Below the pieces are notes generated by a model. The model saw only the letters and a list, made by a program, of their open reading frames with translations, was not told the origin of the DNA and ran no database searches. This document shows positions 16,771-25,127 of a stretch of 64,000 nucleotides of DNA, piece after piece (positions within the stretch are counted from its first letter, which is position 1; each line of letters starts with the position of its first letter). The stretch is from Streptomyces sp. BA2 (GTDB lineage: Bacteria > Actinomycetota > Actinomycetes > Streptomycetales > Streptomycetaceae): assembly GCF_009769735.1 (NCBI RefSeq), contig NZ_WSRO01000002.1, positions 8,171,001-8,235,000 on the forward strand, given 5' to 3'. The position numbers and the translations under genes are program-made.

Positions 16771-17745
16771 ATGAGCCCGCGTCAGATCACCGTCCTTGGA
16801 GAGTGCGTCGCGGACGCGTTCACCGAACCCGCAAGCACTCCCAATGAACTCGCCCTGCGTGTACTACCGGGCGGCGGACCTGCGAATACGGCGGTTTCGC
16901 TGGCCCGACTCGGCACTCCGGCCCGCTTCCTCGCGCGCCTGTCCGGCGATGTGTTCGGCCGCTTGTTCCGTGCCCGCCTGGAGGCATCGGGGGTGGACTT
17001 GTCGAGCTCCGTCCCGGCCGCCGAACCCAGCACGCTCGCCGTGGCGGAGCTGGACGCCCAGGGGCAGGCCGCGTTCTCCTTCCACGCGCAGAACACGGCC
17101 GACTGGCAGTGGACGGCCGAGGAGCTGGCCCGGGTTGATCTGTCCGATACCGCCTGCGTGCACACCGGCTCCCTGGCCTTGGTCCAGGAGCCCGGCGCGG
17201 CAGCGGTCGAGGGCTTCCTGGCGGCTGCGGCCACCCGGGCGACCATCAGCATCGACCCCAATGTCCGGCCACTGCTCGTACAACCCGACGTCTATCGTGC
17301 CCGGTTGGCGCACTGGTGCGCCCTCGCCGATGTGCTGCGGCTGAGCGAGGACGACTTGGAGCTGCTGCTGCCGGGCATCCCGCCCGCGCAGGCATGCGAC
17401 ATCTGGCATGCGGCCGGTGCCCGGCTCGTCGTGATCACACTCGGCGCAGACGGCGCCTTGGCCTCACTCGACGGTGAACGGGTGAAGGTGCCCGCCGTGC
17501 GGACAAGTGTGGTGGACACCGTCGGGGCGGGGGACTCCTTCACGGCAGGGCTGCTGCACCACCTTGGCACCCGCGGACTTCTCGGTGGCCGGCTGCCGGA
17601 ACTTGGCCTCGACGACGTCGCGGAAGCGTGCGTCTTCGCCGCTCGGACAGCGGCCCTGACCTGCTCGGTCGCCGGTCCCAACCCGCCGTGGCAGAGCCAG
17701 TTGGCGAGTCAGTTGGAGCAGCTCGCCACAGCAGAGCGCGCCTGA
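16771..17745 (+). CDS. PfkB-family sugar kinase (probable fructokinase)
   Basis: A 324-residue ribokinase/PfkB enzyme. LPGGGPANTAVSLARLG is the N-terminal signature, and VDTVGAGDSFTAGLL carries the catalytic Asp and anion hole. It would phosphorylate the imported sugar with ATP in the cytoplasm, making fructose 6-phosphate if the sugar is fructose. The ATG at 16771 begins SPRQITVLGECVADAF, a normal PfkB N-terminus; the frame runs open further upstream only because it reads through the 21-bp repeats. Divergent from the importer and sharing its operators. Confidence 0.9.
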   Translation: MSPRQITVLGECVADAFTEPASTPNELALRVLPGGGPANTAVSLARLGTPARFLARLSGDVFGRLFRARLEASGVDLSSSVPAAEPSTLAVAELDAQGQAAFSFHAQNTADWQWTAEELARVDLSDTACVHTGSLALVQEPGAAAVEGFLAAAATRATISIDPNVRPLLVQPDVYRARLAHWCALADVLRLSEDDLELLLPGIPPAQACDIWHAAGARLVVITLGADGALASLDGERVKVPAVRTSVVDTVGAGDSFTAGLLHHLGTRGLLGGRLPELGLDDVAEACVFAARTAALTCSVAGPNPPWQSQLASQLEQLATAERA

Positions 17746-17828
17746 CGCACCGACGGATCGCGGAGCACGACATCGCGGCCGGACCGTTGACGCGGCGGCC
17801 GGACTGCGTCCATCATCGCCCCACTCGA

Positions 17829-17858
17829 TGTCATCGATGACACAAGTCAACGATGACG
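17829..17858. promoter_or_regulatory. Paired LacI-type operators upstream of the levanase
   Basis: A perfect 14-bp palindrome TGTCATCGATGACA at 17829-17842 and a second site AGTCAACGATGACG at 17845-17858, again 16 bp apart. They lie 90-120 bp before the levanase ATG and match the pair at 16541-16570 in sequence and spacing, defining one regulon. Confidence 0.85.
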
Positions 17859-17946
17859 CCCCTTCTCGGTTGGTCCGCCCCGGGCATCATGCACCGCTGT
17901 GTGGCGAATGCACCGCTGTGTGGACGACCGCAGCACAGGAGACACC

Positions 17947-20508
17947 ATGAGCTCTGGACGAGTACCCCGGCATGCCCGAATCCGGATGATCGCGGCGGTG
18001 GCAACCGTCTGTGCCCTGACCGCAGCCCCGTTGGCCCCCCAGGCCGTGGCTGCCGACACCTCGCCGTACTCCGAGACCTACCGGCCCCAGTTCCACTTCA
18101 CCCCGAAGAAGAACTGGATGAACGACCCCAACGGCCTCGTGTACTACAAGGGCGAGTACCACCTCTTCTACCAGTACAACCCCAACGGCAACTCGTGGGG
18201 CGACATGTCCTGGGGCCACACGGTGAGCAAGGACCTCGTACGCTGGAAGGAACTTCCGCTCGCCCTGTCGCACGACGACAAGGAAGCGGTGTTCTCCGGC
18301 AGCGCGGTCGTCGACTGGAACAACACGACCGGGTTCGGCACCAAGAAGAACCCGCCCATGGTGGCGATCTACACCAGCGCCTACAAGGACACGGGCATAC
18401 AGGCGCAGTCGCTCGCCTACAGCACCGACCGTGGCCGCACCTGGACCAAGTACAAGGGCAATCCCGTCATCGACCTCGGCTCCAAGGAGTTCCGCGACCC
18501 CAAGGTCCAGTGGCACGCGCCGACCAAGAGCTGGCTGATGACGGTATCGCTGTCCACCGAGCACAAGGTGCAGTTCTACTCGTCCAAGAACCTCAAGGAC
18601 TGGAAGCTGCTCAGCGACTTCGGGCCGGCCGGCGCGACGGGCGGAGTGTGGGAGTGCCCCGACCTGTTCCCCCTCCCGGTCGACGGCGACAAGAAGAGAA
18701 CCAAGTGGGTGCTGGTCGTCAACATCAACCCCGGCGGCATCGCCGGAGGTTCGGCCGCTCAGTACTTCGTCGGCGACTTCGACGGCAAGAAGTTCACCGC
18801 CGACGACAAGGGCACGTACACCCCGCCGGCCGGCACGGTGACGCAGGACTTCGAGGGCACGGACTTCGGCAAGTGGACCACCACCGGCACCGCGTTCGGC
18901 GACAAACCGGCCGCCGGGGCGGTGGCAGGACAGGGGAAGGTCACCGGCTACGACGGCACGGGCCTCGCCAACAGCTTCCACGGCGGTGACGGCGCCACCG
19001 GCATCCTCACCTCGCCCGAGTTCACCGTCGACAGCAAGTACCTGAACTTCAAGGTCGGCGGCGGACGGCACCCGCACAAACCCGGCACGGTCCTCGAGCA
19101 GGGAGACCCGCCCACGGGTACGGTCCTCGCCGACTTCGAAGGCGGCAGCTACGGCGACTGGACGACGACCGGCGACGCCTTCGGCTCGGCACCGGCCACC
19201 GGCACCCTCCCCAACCAGCAGGAAGTCTCCGGATTCCTGGGCGGCGGCCTGGTCAACACCTTCCGTGACGGCGACTCCACCACAGGCACACTCACCTCAC
19301 CCGAATTCACCATCGACAAGGACTACGTCAACTTCCTCGTCGGCGGCGGAAACCACCCGGCCGGCTCCGAGAACCCCACCGCCGTCGAACTCCTCATCGA
19401 CGGCCAAGTGGTGCACAGCGCGACCGGAAAGGACGCCGAGGCGCTCAACTGGGCTTCCTGGGACGTCAAAGACCTCGTCGGCAAGAAGGCGCGGATCAGG
19501 ATCGTCGACGACCACACCGGCGGCTGGGGTCACCTCAACGTCGACCACATCATGCTCTCCGACACCAAGGCCCGGCCCCTCTCCCAGGAAACATCCGTCA
19601 ACCTGGTCGTCGACGGCAAGGTCGTGCAAAGCGCCACCGGCTCCCACAGCGAGACCTTGGACTGGGCCTCCTTCGACATGCGCCCCTACACGGGCAAGGA
19701 GGCGCGGATCCAACTCGTCGACATGAATACCGCCGGCATGGGCCACCTCCTGGCCGACCGGTTCACCACCGCCGACGCCCCCGCCAAGTCCGTTGTGCAG
19801 CGCGCCGACTGGGCCGACTACGGCAAGGACTACTACGCGGCGGTGTCCTGGGAGAACGCGCCGGGCGACAAGCGTCACATGATCGGCTGGATGAACAACT
19901 GGGAGTACGGCGGCTCCATCCCCACCTCTCCCTGGCGCGGCGCGCAGAGCGTCCCCCGGCAGATGGCCCTGCGTACCGTCAACGGCCGAATCCAGCTGAC
20001 CAGCGAGCCGGTCGACAGCCTGGCGTCGCTGCGGCAGGAGCGCCCGGCGAAGGCGGACGACGTCACCCTCAAGAGCACCTCGAAGCCCCTGACCGGTCCC
20101 GCGGCCAAGGGCAGGGCACTCGACATCGAGGCGACCTTCTCCCTCAAGGACGCCGAACGCTTCGGCCTGAAGGTACGCACCGGCGCCGACGGCGAGGAGA
20201 CCGTCATCGGCTACGACACCACGACGCAGGAGCTGTACGTCGACCGGACCAACTCCGGTGCCGTGGAATTCAGCGACGCCTTCCCCGGAGTCCAGAGAGC
20301 ACCCCTGAAGGCCAAGAACGGCAAGGTGAAGCTGCGGATCCTCGTCGATTGGTCGTCCGTCGAGGTCTTCGGCGGGAGCGGCGAGGCAGTGATCACCGAC
20401 CAGATCTTCCCCGACCCCGACAGCCAGGGCGTCCAGGTCTTCGCCGAGAACGGGTCGGTGAAGCTGGACCGGGCCCGCGTCTGGCACCTCAACTCGTACC
20501 GCGACTGA
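17947..20508 (+). CDS. Secreted GH32 levanase/exo-inulinase with nested inserted domains
   Basis: An 853-residue exported fructan hydrolase. A signal peptide ends near PQAVAAD (36). GH32 motifs are WMNDPNG (57-63, nucleophile Asp60), FRDPK (182-186) and ECPD (acid/base Glu236); the beta-sandwich tail ends DWSSVEVFGG and VWHLNSYRD. Between propeller parts, residues 301-610 hold inserted modules: the first half of one repeat (DFEGTDFGKW to VGGGRHP), then a complete second copy (about 396-539), then what looks like the second half of the first (547-610). The ATG at 17947 follows AGGAGAC. It would release fructose outside the cell for the ABC importer. Promoter carries paired LacI sites. Confidence 0.93.
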   Translation: MSSGRVPRHARIRMIAAVATVCALTAAPLAPQAVAADTSPYSETYRPQFHFTPKKNWMNDPNGLVYYKGEYHLFYQYNPNGNSWGDMSWGHTVSKDLVRWKELPLALSHDDKEAVFSGSAVVDWNNTTGFGTKKNPPMVAIYTSAYKDTGIQAQSLAYSTDRGRTWTKYKGNPVIDLGSKEFRDPKVQWHAPTKSWLMTVSLSTEHKVQFYSSKNLKDWKLLSDFGPAGATGGVWECPDLFPLPVDGDKKRTKWVLVVNINPGGIAGGSAAQYFVGDFDGKKFTADDKGTYTPPAGTVTQDFEGTDFGKWTTTGTAFGDKPAAGAVAGQGKVTGYDGTGLANSFHGGDGATGILTSPEFTVDSKYLNFKVGGGRHPHKPGTVLEQGDPPTGTVLADFEGGSYGDWTTTGDAFGSAPATGTLPNQQEVSGFLGGGLVNTFRDGDSTTGTLTSPEFTIDKDYVNFLVGGGNHPAGSENPTAVELLIDGQVVHSATGKDAEALNWASWDVKDLVGKKARIRIVDDHTGGWGHLNVDHIMLSDTKARPLSQETSVNLVVDGKVVQSATGSHSETLDWASFDMRPYTGKEARIQLVDMNTAGMGHLLADRFTTADAPAKSVVQRADWADYGKDYYAAVSWENAPGDKRHMIGWMNNWEYGGSIPTSPWRGAQSVPRQMALRTVNGRIQLTSEPVDSLASLRQERPAKADDVTLKSTSKPLTGPAAKGRALDIEATFSLKDAERFGLKVRTGADGEETVIGYDTTTQELYVDRTNSGAVEFSDAFPGVQRAPLKAKNGKVKLRILVDWSSVEVFGGSGEAVITDQIFPDPDSQGVQVFAENGSVKLDRARVWHLNSYRD

Positions 20509-20546
20509 CCCCGACCGTCTTCGACCACGAAGGATGACACCACACA

Positions 20547-20840
20547 ATGAACAAGACCCTGCTCGCCGAGTTCACCGCCCGCGACGGTGCAAAGGACGAG
20601 GTCGCCCGCCTGCTCCTTGACTACGCCAAGAAGGTGCGCGAGGAGGAAGGCAACCTCGCCTTTGACATCTACACCAAGGCGTCAAGCCCGCGTGCCTACT
20701 GGATCTTCGAGATGTACCGGGACGAGGACGCCTTCCAGGAGCATCTGAAGGCCCCGTACGGTGGCCCGTTCAACACCGCACTCGCCCCGCTGATCGAGGA
20801 GGACGCCTCGGTGCTGACCTTCCTCGATCCGGTGACCTGA
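20547..20840 (+). CDS. Antibiotic-biosynthesis-monooxygenase (ABM) fold protein, YgiN-like
   Basis: A 97-residue dimeric ferredoxin-like ABM domain. LLAEFTARDGAKDEVARLLL and the strand ARAYWIFEMYRDEDAFQEHL-like region (here PRAYWIFEMYRDEDAFQEHL) match putative quinol monooxygenases. The real substrate of this family is often unknown. It begins 38 bp after the levanase stop and may be co-transcribed with it, though no link to fructan use is evident. Confidence 0.85.
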   Translation: MNKTLLAEFTARDGAKDEVARLLLDYAKKVREEEGNLAFDIYTKASSPRAYWIFEMYRDEDAFQEHLKAPYGGPFNTALAPLIEEDASVLTFLDPVT

Positions 20841-20900
20841 ACGGCACTTGGCCCCGGTGACCTGACGCCGGCCGGGCCCGCCATCGGGGGCCCGGCCCTG

Positions 20901-20932
20901 GCCGTGCCGTGCCGTGCCGTGCCGTGCCGTGC
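20901..20932. repeat. Pentanucleotide repeat (GCCGT)6
   Basis: Six uninterrupted copies of GCCGT followed by GC, in the gap between the ABM gene and the degraded GH32 locus. Likely slippage-prone; no coding role is visible. Confidence 0.9.
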
Positions 20933-20945
20933 AAACGTGGTGACG

Positions 20946-21329
20946 AGATCGCGTGCCCCACATACTGCGGCCGACTATCTCGAAGCGGGCGGGCTCTGAG
21001 CACCAGGTCGTGATCATCCCCAGGCGGACCTCCGGCCCGCCGTACGCGCTCAGGGACAGTTCCCAAACCGCTCCGTCCCCGGGGTGGTACGCGGCCACAA
21101 GGGAGGCCGGCACGTCGATGGCGAAGCGGCCGTCCTGGTCCCTTCTCCCGAGGAGCCGGCCCGTAAGCCGGGTCGCGTGATCGTCGACGTCGACTGTCGT
21201 GACCTCCGCGTGCCCGGGCCTGAACCAGGCGCGCAGGGCCAGCCCCCCCCGCTCGGGGTCGCGTACGGGATCCAGGTCTTGTTGCCATCCCGCCACGAAG
21301 CTTGCAGGGGTGCCGGTTCCAGGAGGTGG
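20946..21329 (-). pseudogene. Unidentified coding relic fused behind a GH32 fragment
   Basis: Continuing minus from the GH32 relic, the frame reads GTGTPASFVAGWQQDLDPVR, then LRAWFRPGHAEVTTVDVDDH and PGDGAVWELSLSAYGG. Composition looks like genuine Streptomyces coding sequence, and the PGDGAVWEL phrase resembles an accessory beta domain of glycosyltransferase-type proteins, but I cannot name the family. It does not match the expected end of a GH32 protein, so this may be a join between two decayed genes. Limits are approximate. Confidence 0.4.
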
Positions 21330-21651
21330 CGAGTTCGCGTATGCCTCGATCATCGAGCGGTCGAGGAACACGTCGAGGGTCAGGTGCCGTCTGAGAGTCT
21401 GCGCGGGCCCTTGTGGATGCCGAAGTTGGGCTCGGCGCTGGAGTTGTTCCCGGATCTTGATCGGTCGACGCCCAGCTGTCCTGCGGGAGCGTCGTAGAAC
21501 AGGCGGGTTCGTTCTTCGTCTCCGGGGCTGCGGAGTACGTCGAGTCCGAAGGTATCGGCGGTGCCTCGTTCCATGGTCAGCTTGATGTGGACCATGTTGC
21601 CCAACCGAATCTCTGAGCTTGCTGCCAAGTTCGGCAGGCAGGGGATCGGCC
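21330..21651 (-). pseudogene. GH32 glycosidase C-terminal fragment with a frameshift
   Basis: Minus-strand translation gives MVHIKLTMERGTADTFGLDV, RLFYDAPAGQLGVDRSRSG, then GPRRLSDGT and a stop at 21380. One base over, the frame resumes LTLDVFLDRSMIEAYAN, the hallmark C-terminal segment of GH32 enzymes. Restoring one C near 21381 (ACCTGACC to ACCCTGACC) rejoins SDGT and LTLDVF. The catalytic propeller is absent and the end is fused to foreign sequence, so this is a doubly truncated, frameshifted second GH32 gene. Positions 21652-21849 hold nothing recognisable. Confidence 0.75.
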
Positions 21652-21849
21652 CGTAGGGGGCCCAGCGGCGCTGTACTTCCGCGTATGGCGTCGTACGGCC
21701 GTCAACCGGGCTTCAGAACTACGAACCAGAATTATGCACTTGACTGGGGGCAAGGGGGCGCAGGTTCGGGTGGCCCCTACTTCGTGTTTGGGAGCGACTT
21801 TTTTGGGGGCCGGCGGCGCGTACCGTACTCGGATTCCGGCCCGTGCCCG

Positions 21850-22770
21850 TCAAAGGTCCAGCGTGAGCCGGCCCTCCTTCGCCCGTGACACGCACACCAT
21901 GAGCGTGTCGTCGCAGGCCCGCTCCTGTGCGGTGAGCACGTTGTCGCGGTGGTCGACTTTTCCGGCCAGTACGTCCGTCTCGCAGGTGCCGCAGGTGCCT
22001 TCTGTGCAGGAGTAGAGAACCTCCACCCCGGCCCTCCGCAACGTGGCGAGGATTGACTCGTCGGCCGGGACCGTCAACGTACGGCCGGAGCGGGCCAGTT
22101 CGACCTCGAAGGGTGTGTTCCCGGCGGTGTCGGTGTCGGCCTGTGTCGGGGTGAAGCGTTCTGTGCGCAGGGCCTCGGGTGGCACCAGGGCCTCGACGGC
22201 GGCGAGCAGGGGTTCCGGGCCGCAGGCGTAGACGAGTTCACCTGGCCGTAGGCCGGCCAGGAACTCCGGCAGGTCGAGCGGTCCCTCGCAGAGCCGGATC
22301 CTGTCGGCGGGATGGCTGGTCGCCAACTCCTCGGTGAACGCCATTGATTGGCGCGAGCGGGCGCCGTAGTACAACGACCATTCGCCGGCTGCGGCATGCA
22401 GCATCGGCAGGATCGGGGTGATGCCGATGCCGCCCGCCACGAACCGGTACGAGGGCGCCGGTTCGAGCCGGAAGTGGTTGCGCGGCCCCCGGGCACGCAC
22501 CCGGCTGCCGGGCCCCAGCTCACCGTGTACATGGGCGGACCCACCGCGGCTCTCCTGCTCCCGCAGCACGGCGATCCGCCAGGCGCGGGCGTCGCCGCCG
22601 CACAGTGAGTACTGCCGCTCAAGGTCCTCGGACAGGACGAGGTCGACATGGGCGCCCGGCTCCCAGGCCGGCAGCGGCGCGCCGTCGGGGCGGCTCAGGA
22701 ACAGGGATACGACGTCGGCGGTTTCCTGGCGGCGTTCGGTGACGACGAGGTCGACGAGCAACTCGCTCAT
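21850..22770 (-). CDS. VanB-like oxidoreductase: ferredoxin reductase with C-terminal 2Fe-2S
   Basis: A 306-residue electron-transfer partner for a Rieske oxygenase. FMN/FAD-binding RQYSLCGGD (R-x-Y-S) and NAD-binding GGIGITPILPML lie in the first two thirds; the plant-type ferredoxin cluster has Cys255, Cys260, Cys263 and Cys293 (SCTEGTCGTCETD ... VCVSRA). This is the phthalate-dioxygenase-reductase/VanB order. It would move electrons from NAD(P)H to the oxygenase encoded two genes upstream. The ATG overlaps the small gene's stop by 4 bp. Confidence 0.92.
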   Translation of the reverse strand: MSELLVDLVVTERRQETADVVSLFLSRPDGAPLPAWEPGAHVDLVLSEDLERQYSLCGGDARAWRIAVLREQESRGGSAHVHGELGPGSRVRARGPRNHFRLEPAPSYRFVAGGIGITPILPMLHAAAGEWSLYYGARSRQSMAFTEELATSHPADRIRLCEGPLDLPEFLAGLRPGELVYACGPEPLLAAVEALVPPEALRTERFTPTQADTDTAGNTPFEVELARSGRTLTVPADESILATLRRAGVEVLYSCTEGTCGTCETDVLAGKVDHRDNVLTAQERACDDTLMVCVSRAKEGRLTLDL

Positions 22771-22955
22771 GAGGTGCGGTCCTCCTCCGTGACAGCGGGG
22801 TGGCTGGAGTGGTCGGAGTGGTGGTCGGGGTGGGCGAGCATCCATTCCCACATGGCGACCGGGTCCTGGCACGCGTGGCGCGCGCCGCAGTGGCAGGAGC
22901 CGTCGAGGAGATCGGTGCCGGGGAGCCACTCGACGCGGAAGATGTCGTCGCTCAT
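22767..22955 (-). CDS. 62-residue Cys/His-bearing protein between oxygenase and reductase genes
   Basis: Reads MSDDIFRVEWLPGTDLLDGS, then CHCGARHACQDPVAMWEWML and a His/Asp-rich tail. It overlaps both neighbours by 4 bp, a strong sign of a real translated gene. C-x-C and a third Cys could bind metal, but the family is not one I can name; the context suggests an accessory or assembly factor of the oxygenase. Confidence 0.75.
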   Translation of the reverse strand: MSDDIFRVEWLPGTDLLDGSCHCGARHACQDPVAMWEWMLAHPDHHSDHSSHPAVTEEDRTS

Positions 22956-24010
22956 CCCGCGGCCAGCTTGGCGAGGATGCGGCGGGCGGCCAGACCTCCG
23001 GTGTCGATGTTGATGCTGAGCTCCTGGTAGGCGGCGGGCTCGGTGTCCAGAGAGCGCTGCAGCAGGTTGAGCGCGTCCACGTCCTGCATGACGACCGTGT
23101 GGTTGAAGTCCCGCAGGAAGTCGGTCACTTCGTGGTCGTCGACGGCGAAGTTCCGGGAGACCGCCCAGAAGTCGTAGACCTTGCCGGGTGCCGACGGCGT
23201 GATGGCGTACGTGATCTCCGTACGGAACACCGGCGATTCAGCCCCGGACGATTCAGCCCCGGACGGATCGACCCCGGACGGATCTGCCCCGGACGGGCTG
23301 ATGCGGCTGTGCAGCAGGTACAGGCAGGGCGCGTGGTACTCGATGTCCTGCAACCGTTGGATGCGGCCCTCGATCCCGGTGGAGCGGGCGTAGAAGGGCG
23401 GGCACTCGGCGTCGGCCATGTGCCGTGAGACCCGTACGATCCCGGCGGTCTCGTCGACCTCGGTGGTGATCGGTGTCTCGGCGACCTCCGGGGTGCCGAT
23501 GTAGCCGCCGTGCAGATACGTCTCGTGGGAGAGGTCCATCAGGTTGTCGACCAGGAGGCCGTAGTCGGCGTCGATCGGTTCCATCCCCCGCACTGTCACC
23601 CAGCCGTCCTCGGCCAGGTGCGGGGCCCGGGGGATCCTGTCGGCGTCGGCGAGTTCCGGGTCACCGATCCACACCCACACCATGGCGTCGACCTCGGCGA
23701 CGGGGTACGAACTCACCCGCGCCGTACGCGGAACGCGTTTCTGCCCCGGCACGTACACGCACGTCCCGGTCGTGTCGTAGGTGAACCCGTGGTATCCGCA
23801 CACGACCTGGTCACCGTCGAGACCGCCGGCCGAGAGCGGGTAGCGGCGGTGCACGCAGCGGTCGGCGAGGACGACCGGTTCCCCCGCCTGCGTGCGGTAG
23901 AGGGCGAGTGGTTCGCCGAGGACGGTACGGCCGAGGAGTTCGCGGCCGACCTCGGAGGACCAAGCGGCGACGTACCACTGGTCGCGGGCGAAAGCGGTGT
24001 GATCGGTCAT
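22952..24010 (-). CDS. Rieske non-heme iron oxygenase, VanA-like
   Basis: A 352-residue terminal oxygenase. The Rieske centre is Cys52-x-His54 ... Cys71-x2-His74 (RCVHRRYPLS, CGYHGFTYD). The mononuclear iron site lies in DNLMDLSHETYLHGG. Size and order fit vanillate demethylase-type aromatic ring or O-demethylating enzymes; the substrate is unknown. An unusual DPSGA/V/ESSGA segment near residue 240-258 is encoded by a 15-bp tandem repeat. The ATG at 24010 follows AGGAGGG. With the linker gene and reductase it forms a tightly coupled operon. Confidence 0.92.
   Translation of the reverse strand: MTDHTAFARDQWYVAAWSSEVGRELLGRTVLGEPLALYRTQAGEPVVLADRCVHRRYPLSAGGLDGDQVVCGYHGFTYDTTGTCVYVPGQKRVPRTARVSSYPVAEVDAMVWVWIGDPELADADRIPRAPHLAEDGWVTVRGMEPIDADYGLLVDNLMDLSHETYLHGGYIGTPEVAETPITTEVDETAGIVRVSRHMADAECPPFYARSTGIEGRIQRLQDIEYHAPCLYLLHSRISPSGADPSGVDPSGAESSGAESPVFRTEITYAITPSAPGKVYDFWAVSRNFAVDDHEVTDFLRDFNHTVVMQDVDALNLLQRSLDTEPAAYQELSINIDTGGLAARRILAKLAAG
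23235..23294. repeat. Four 15-bp tandem repeats inside the Rieske oxygenase gene
   Basis: GATTCAGCCCCGGAC occurs twice without change (23235-23264), then two diverged copies beginning GGATCG and GGATCT. In frame, they encode a five-residue unit (consensus D/E-S/P-S-G-A), adding a flexible insert to the oxygenase. Confidence 0.9.
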
Positions 24011-24105
24011 GGCAGGCGTCCCTCCTGTCACTGCGCGCAGCACCGTCGCTCCGCGTCGTGGAACAGAGTCGTGACCTGGGGCACACCCTCACAACGCGAC
24101 TTCCG

Positions 24106-24873
24106 TCAGGCGGAAGCCGGGGACTCGGGAGAGACGGGTTGCCAGCCCAGGGCACGCGAGATGCCGCGTCCGGCCAGCTGGACCGCCGGAATCAGCGCGG
24201 GTGTCCGCGCCCCCGTCACCGGTACGACGACCGAGACCGCGGCGACCACGTCCCCGCGTGGTCCGCGCACCGGTGCCGCCACCGACAGCGCGTCGTCGGT
24301 GATCTGGCGGTCGCTCACCGCGACCCCGCCGCGCCGCACATCGGCGAGTATCCGCCGCAGTTGGTTCGGGTCGGTCACCGTGTACGGCGTGAAAGCGGCC
24401 AGGGCGTCGGTGGGGTACCGGGCCTGGAGGTCGAGGCCCCCGTGGGCGAGCAGGACGAGTCCGACTCCGGTGGCGTGAAGGGGCCAGCGCGCGCCGACCT
24501 GCGAGTGCACGCCCACCGCGGAACGTCCGGAAAGCCGCTCGATGTAGACGACCTCCAGGCCGTCGCGCACGGCGAGATGGACGTTCTCGTGCGTGGCCTC
24601 GTACAGGTCCTCCAGGAAGGGCAGCGCCGCTTGCCGCAGTCCGAGGCCGCGCGGGGCGAGCGCGGCGATCTCCCACAGGCGCAGCCCCACGTGATACAGC
24701 CCGGCGTCGTCCCGTTCCAGGGCGCCCCACCGCGTCAGCGCGCCGACGAGCCGGTGCGCGGTGGCCAGCGGCAGGTCGGCGCGGTGGGCGAGTTGAGTGA
24801 GGGTCAGGGCGGGATGTGCCTGGTCGAAGGCGCCCAGGACGTCGAGGAGACGGTCGGTGGCGGAACGGTTCAT
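24106..24873 (-). CDS. IclR family transcriptional regulator
   Basis: A 255-residue IclR protein: N-terminal winged helix (RLLDVLGAFDQAHPALTLTQ, LPLATAHRLVGALTRWG) and a C-terminal effector domain (LAVRDGLEVVYIERLSG; ATGVGLVLLAHGG; ALSVAAPVRGPRGDVVAAVS). It is 95 bp upstream of the Rieske operon in the same orientation and probably regulates it in response to an aromatic compound. Confidence 0.9.
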   Translation of the reverse strand: MNRSATDRLLDVLGAFDQAHPALTLTQLAHRADLPLATAHRLVGALTRWGALERDDAGLYHVGLRLWEIAALAPRGLGLRQAALPFLEDLYEATHENVHLAVRDGLEVVYIERLSGRSAVGVHSQVGARWPLHATGVGLVLLAHGGLDLQARYPTDALAAFTPYTVTDPNQLRRILADVRRGGVAVSDRQITDDALSVAAPVRGPRGDVVAAVSVVVPVTGARTPALIPAVQLAGRGISRALGWQPVSPESPASA

Positions 24874-25127
24874 CGGACGACCCTGTCGGAGCGGGGAGCG
24901 GGGAGCGGGGAGCGGGGGCCGCAGGCCGGTGGCCTGGCCGGGCTGGGCGCCGGCGGGTTGAGCCGACCGCCGCGCAGTCCACAGTGAGCCGGCCCGTCCG
25001 ACATCCCTCGTGCCGCAGGACGAGCGGCGTCAGTCGGTCGAGCAGCGGGGCGAAGACCAGATGGAGTGGACACAGCGACATCCTGAGATCGTGCCCGATG
25101 GCGGCCTCCGCCACCGGGCCGGCCCTC

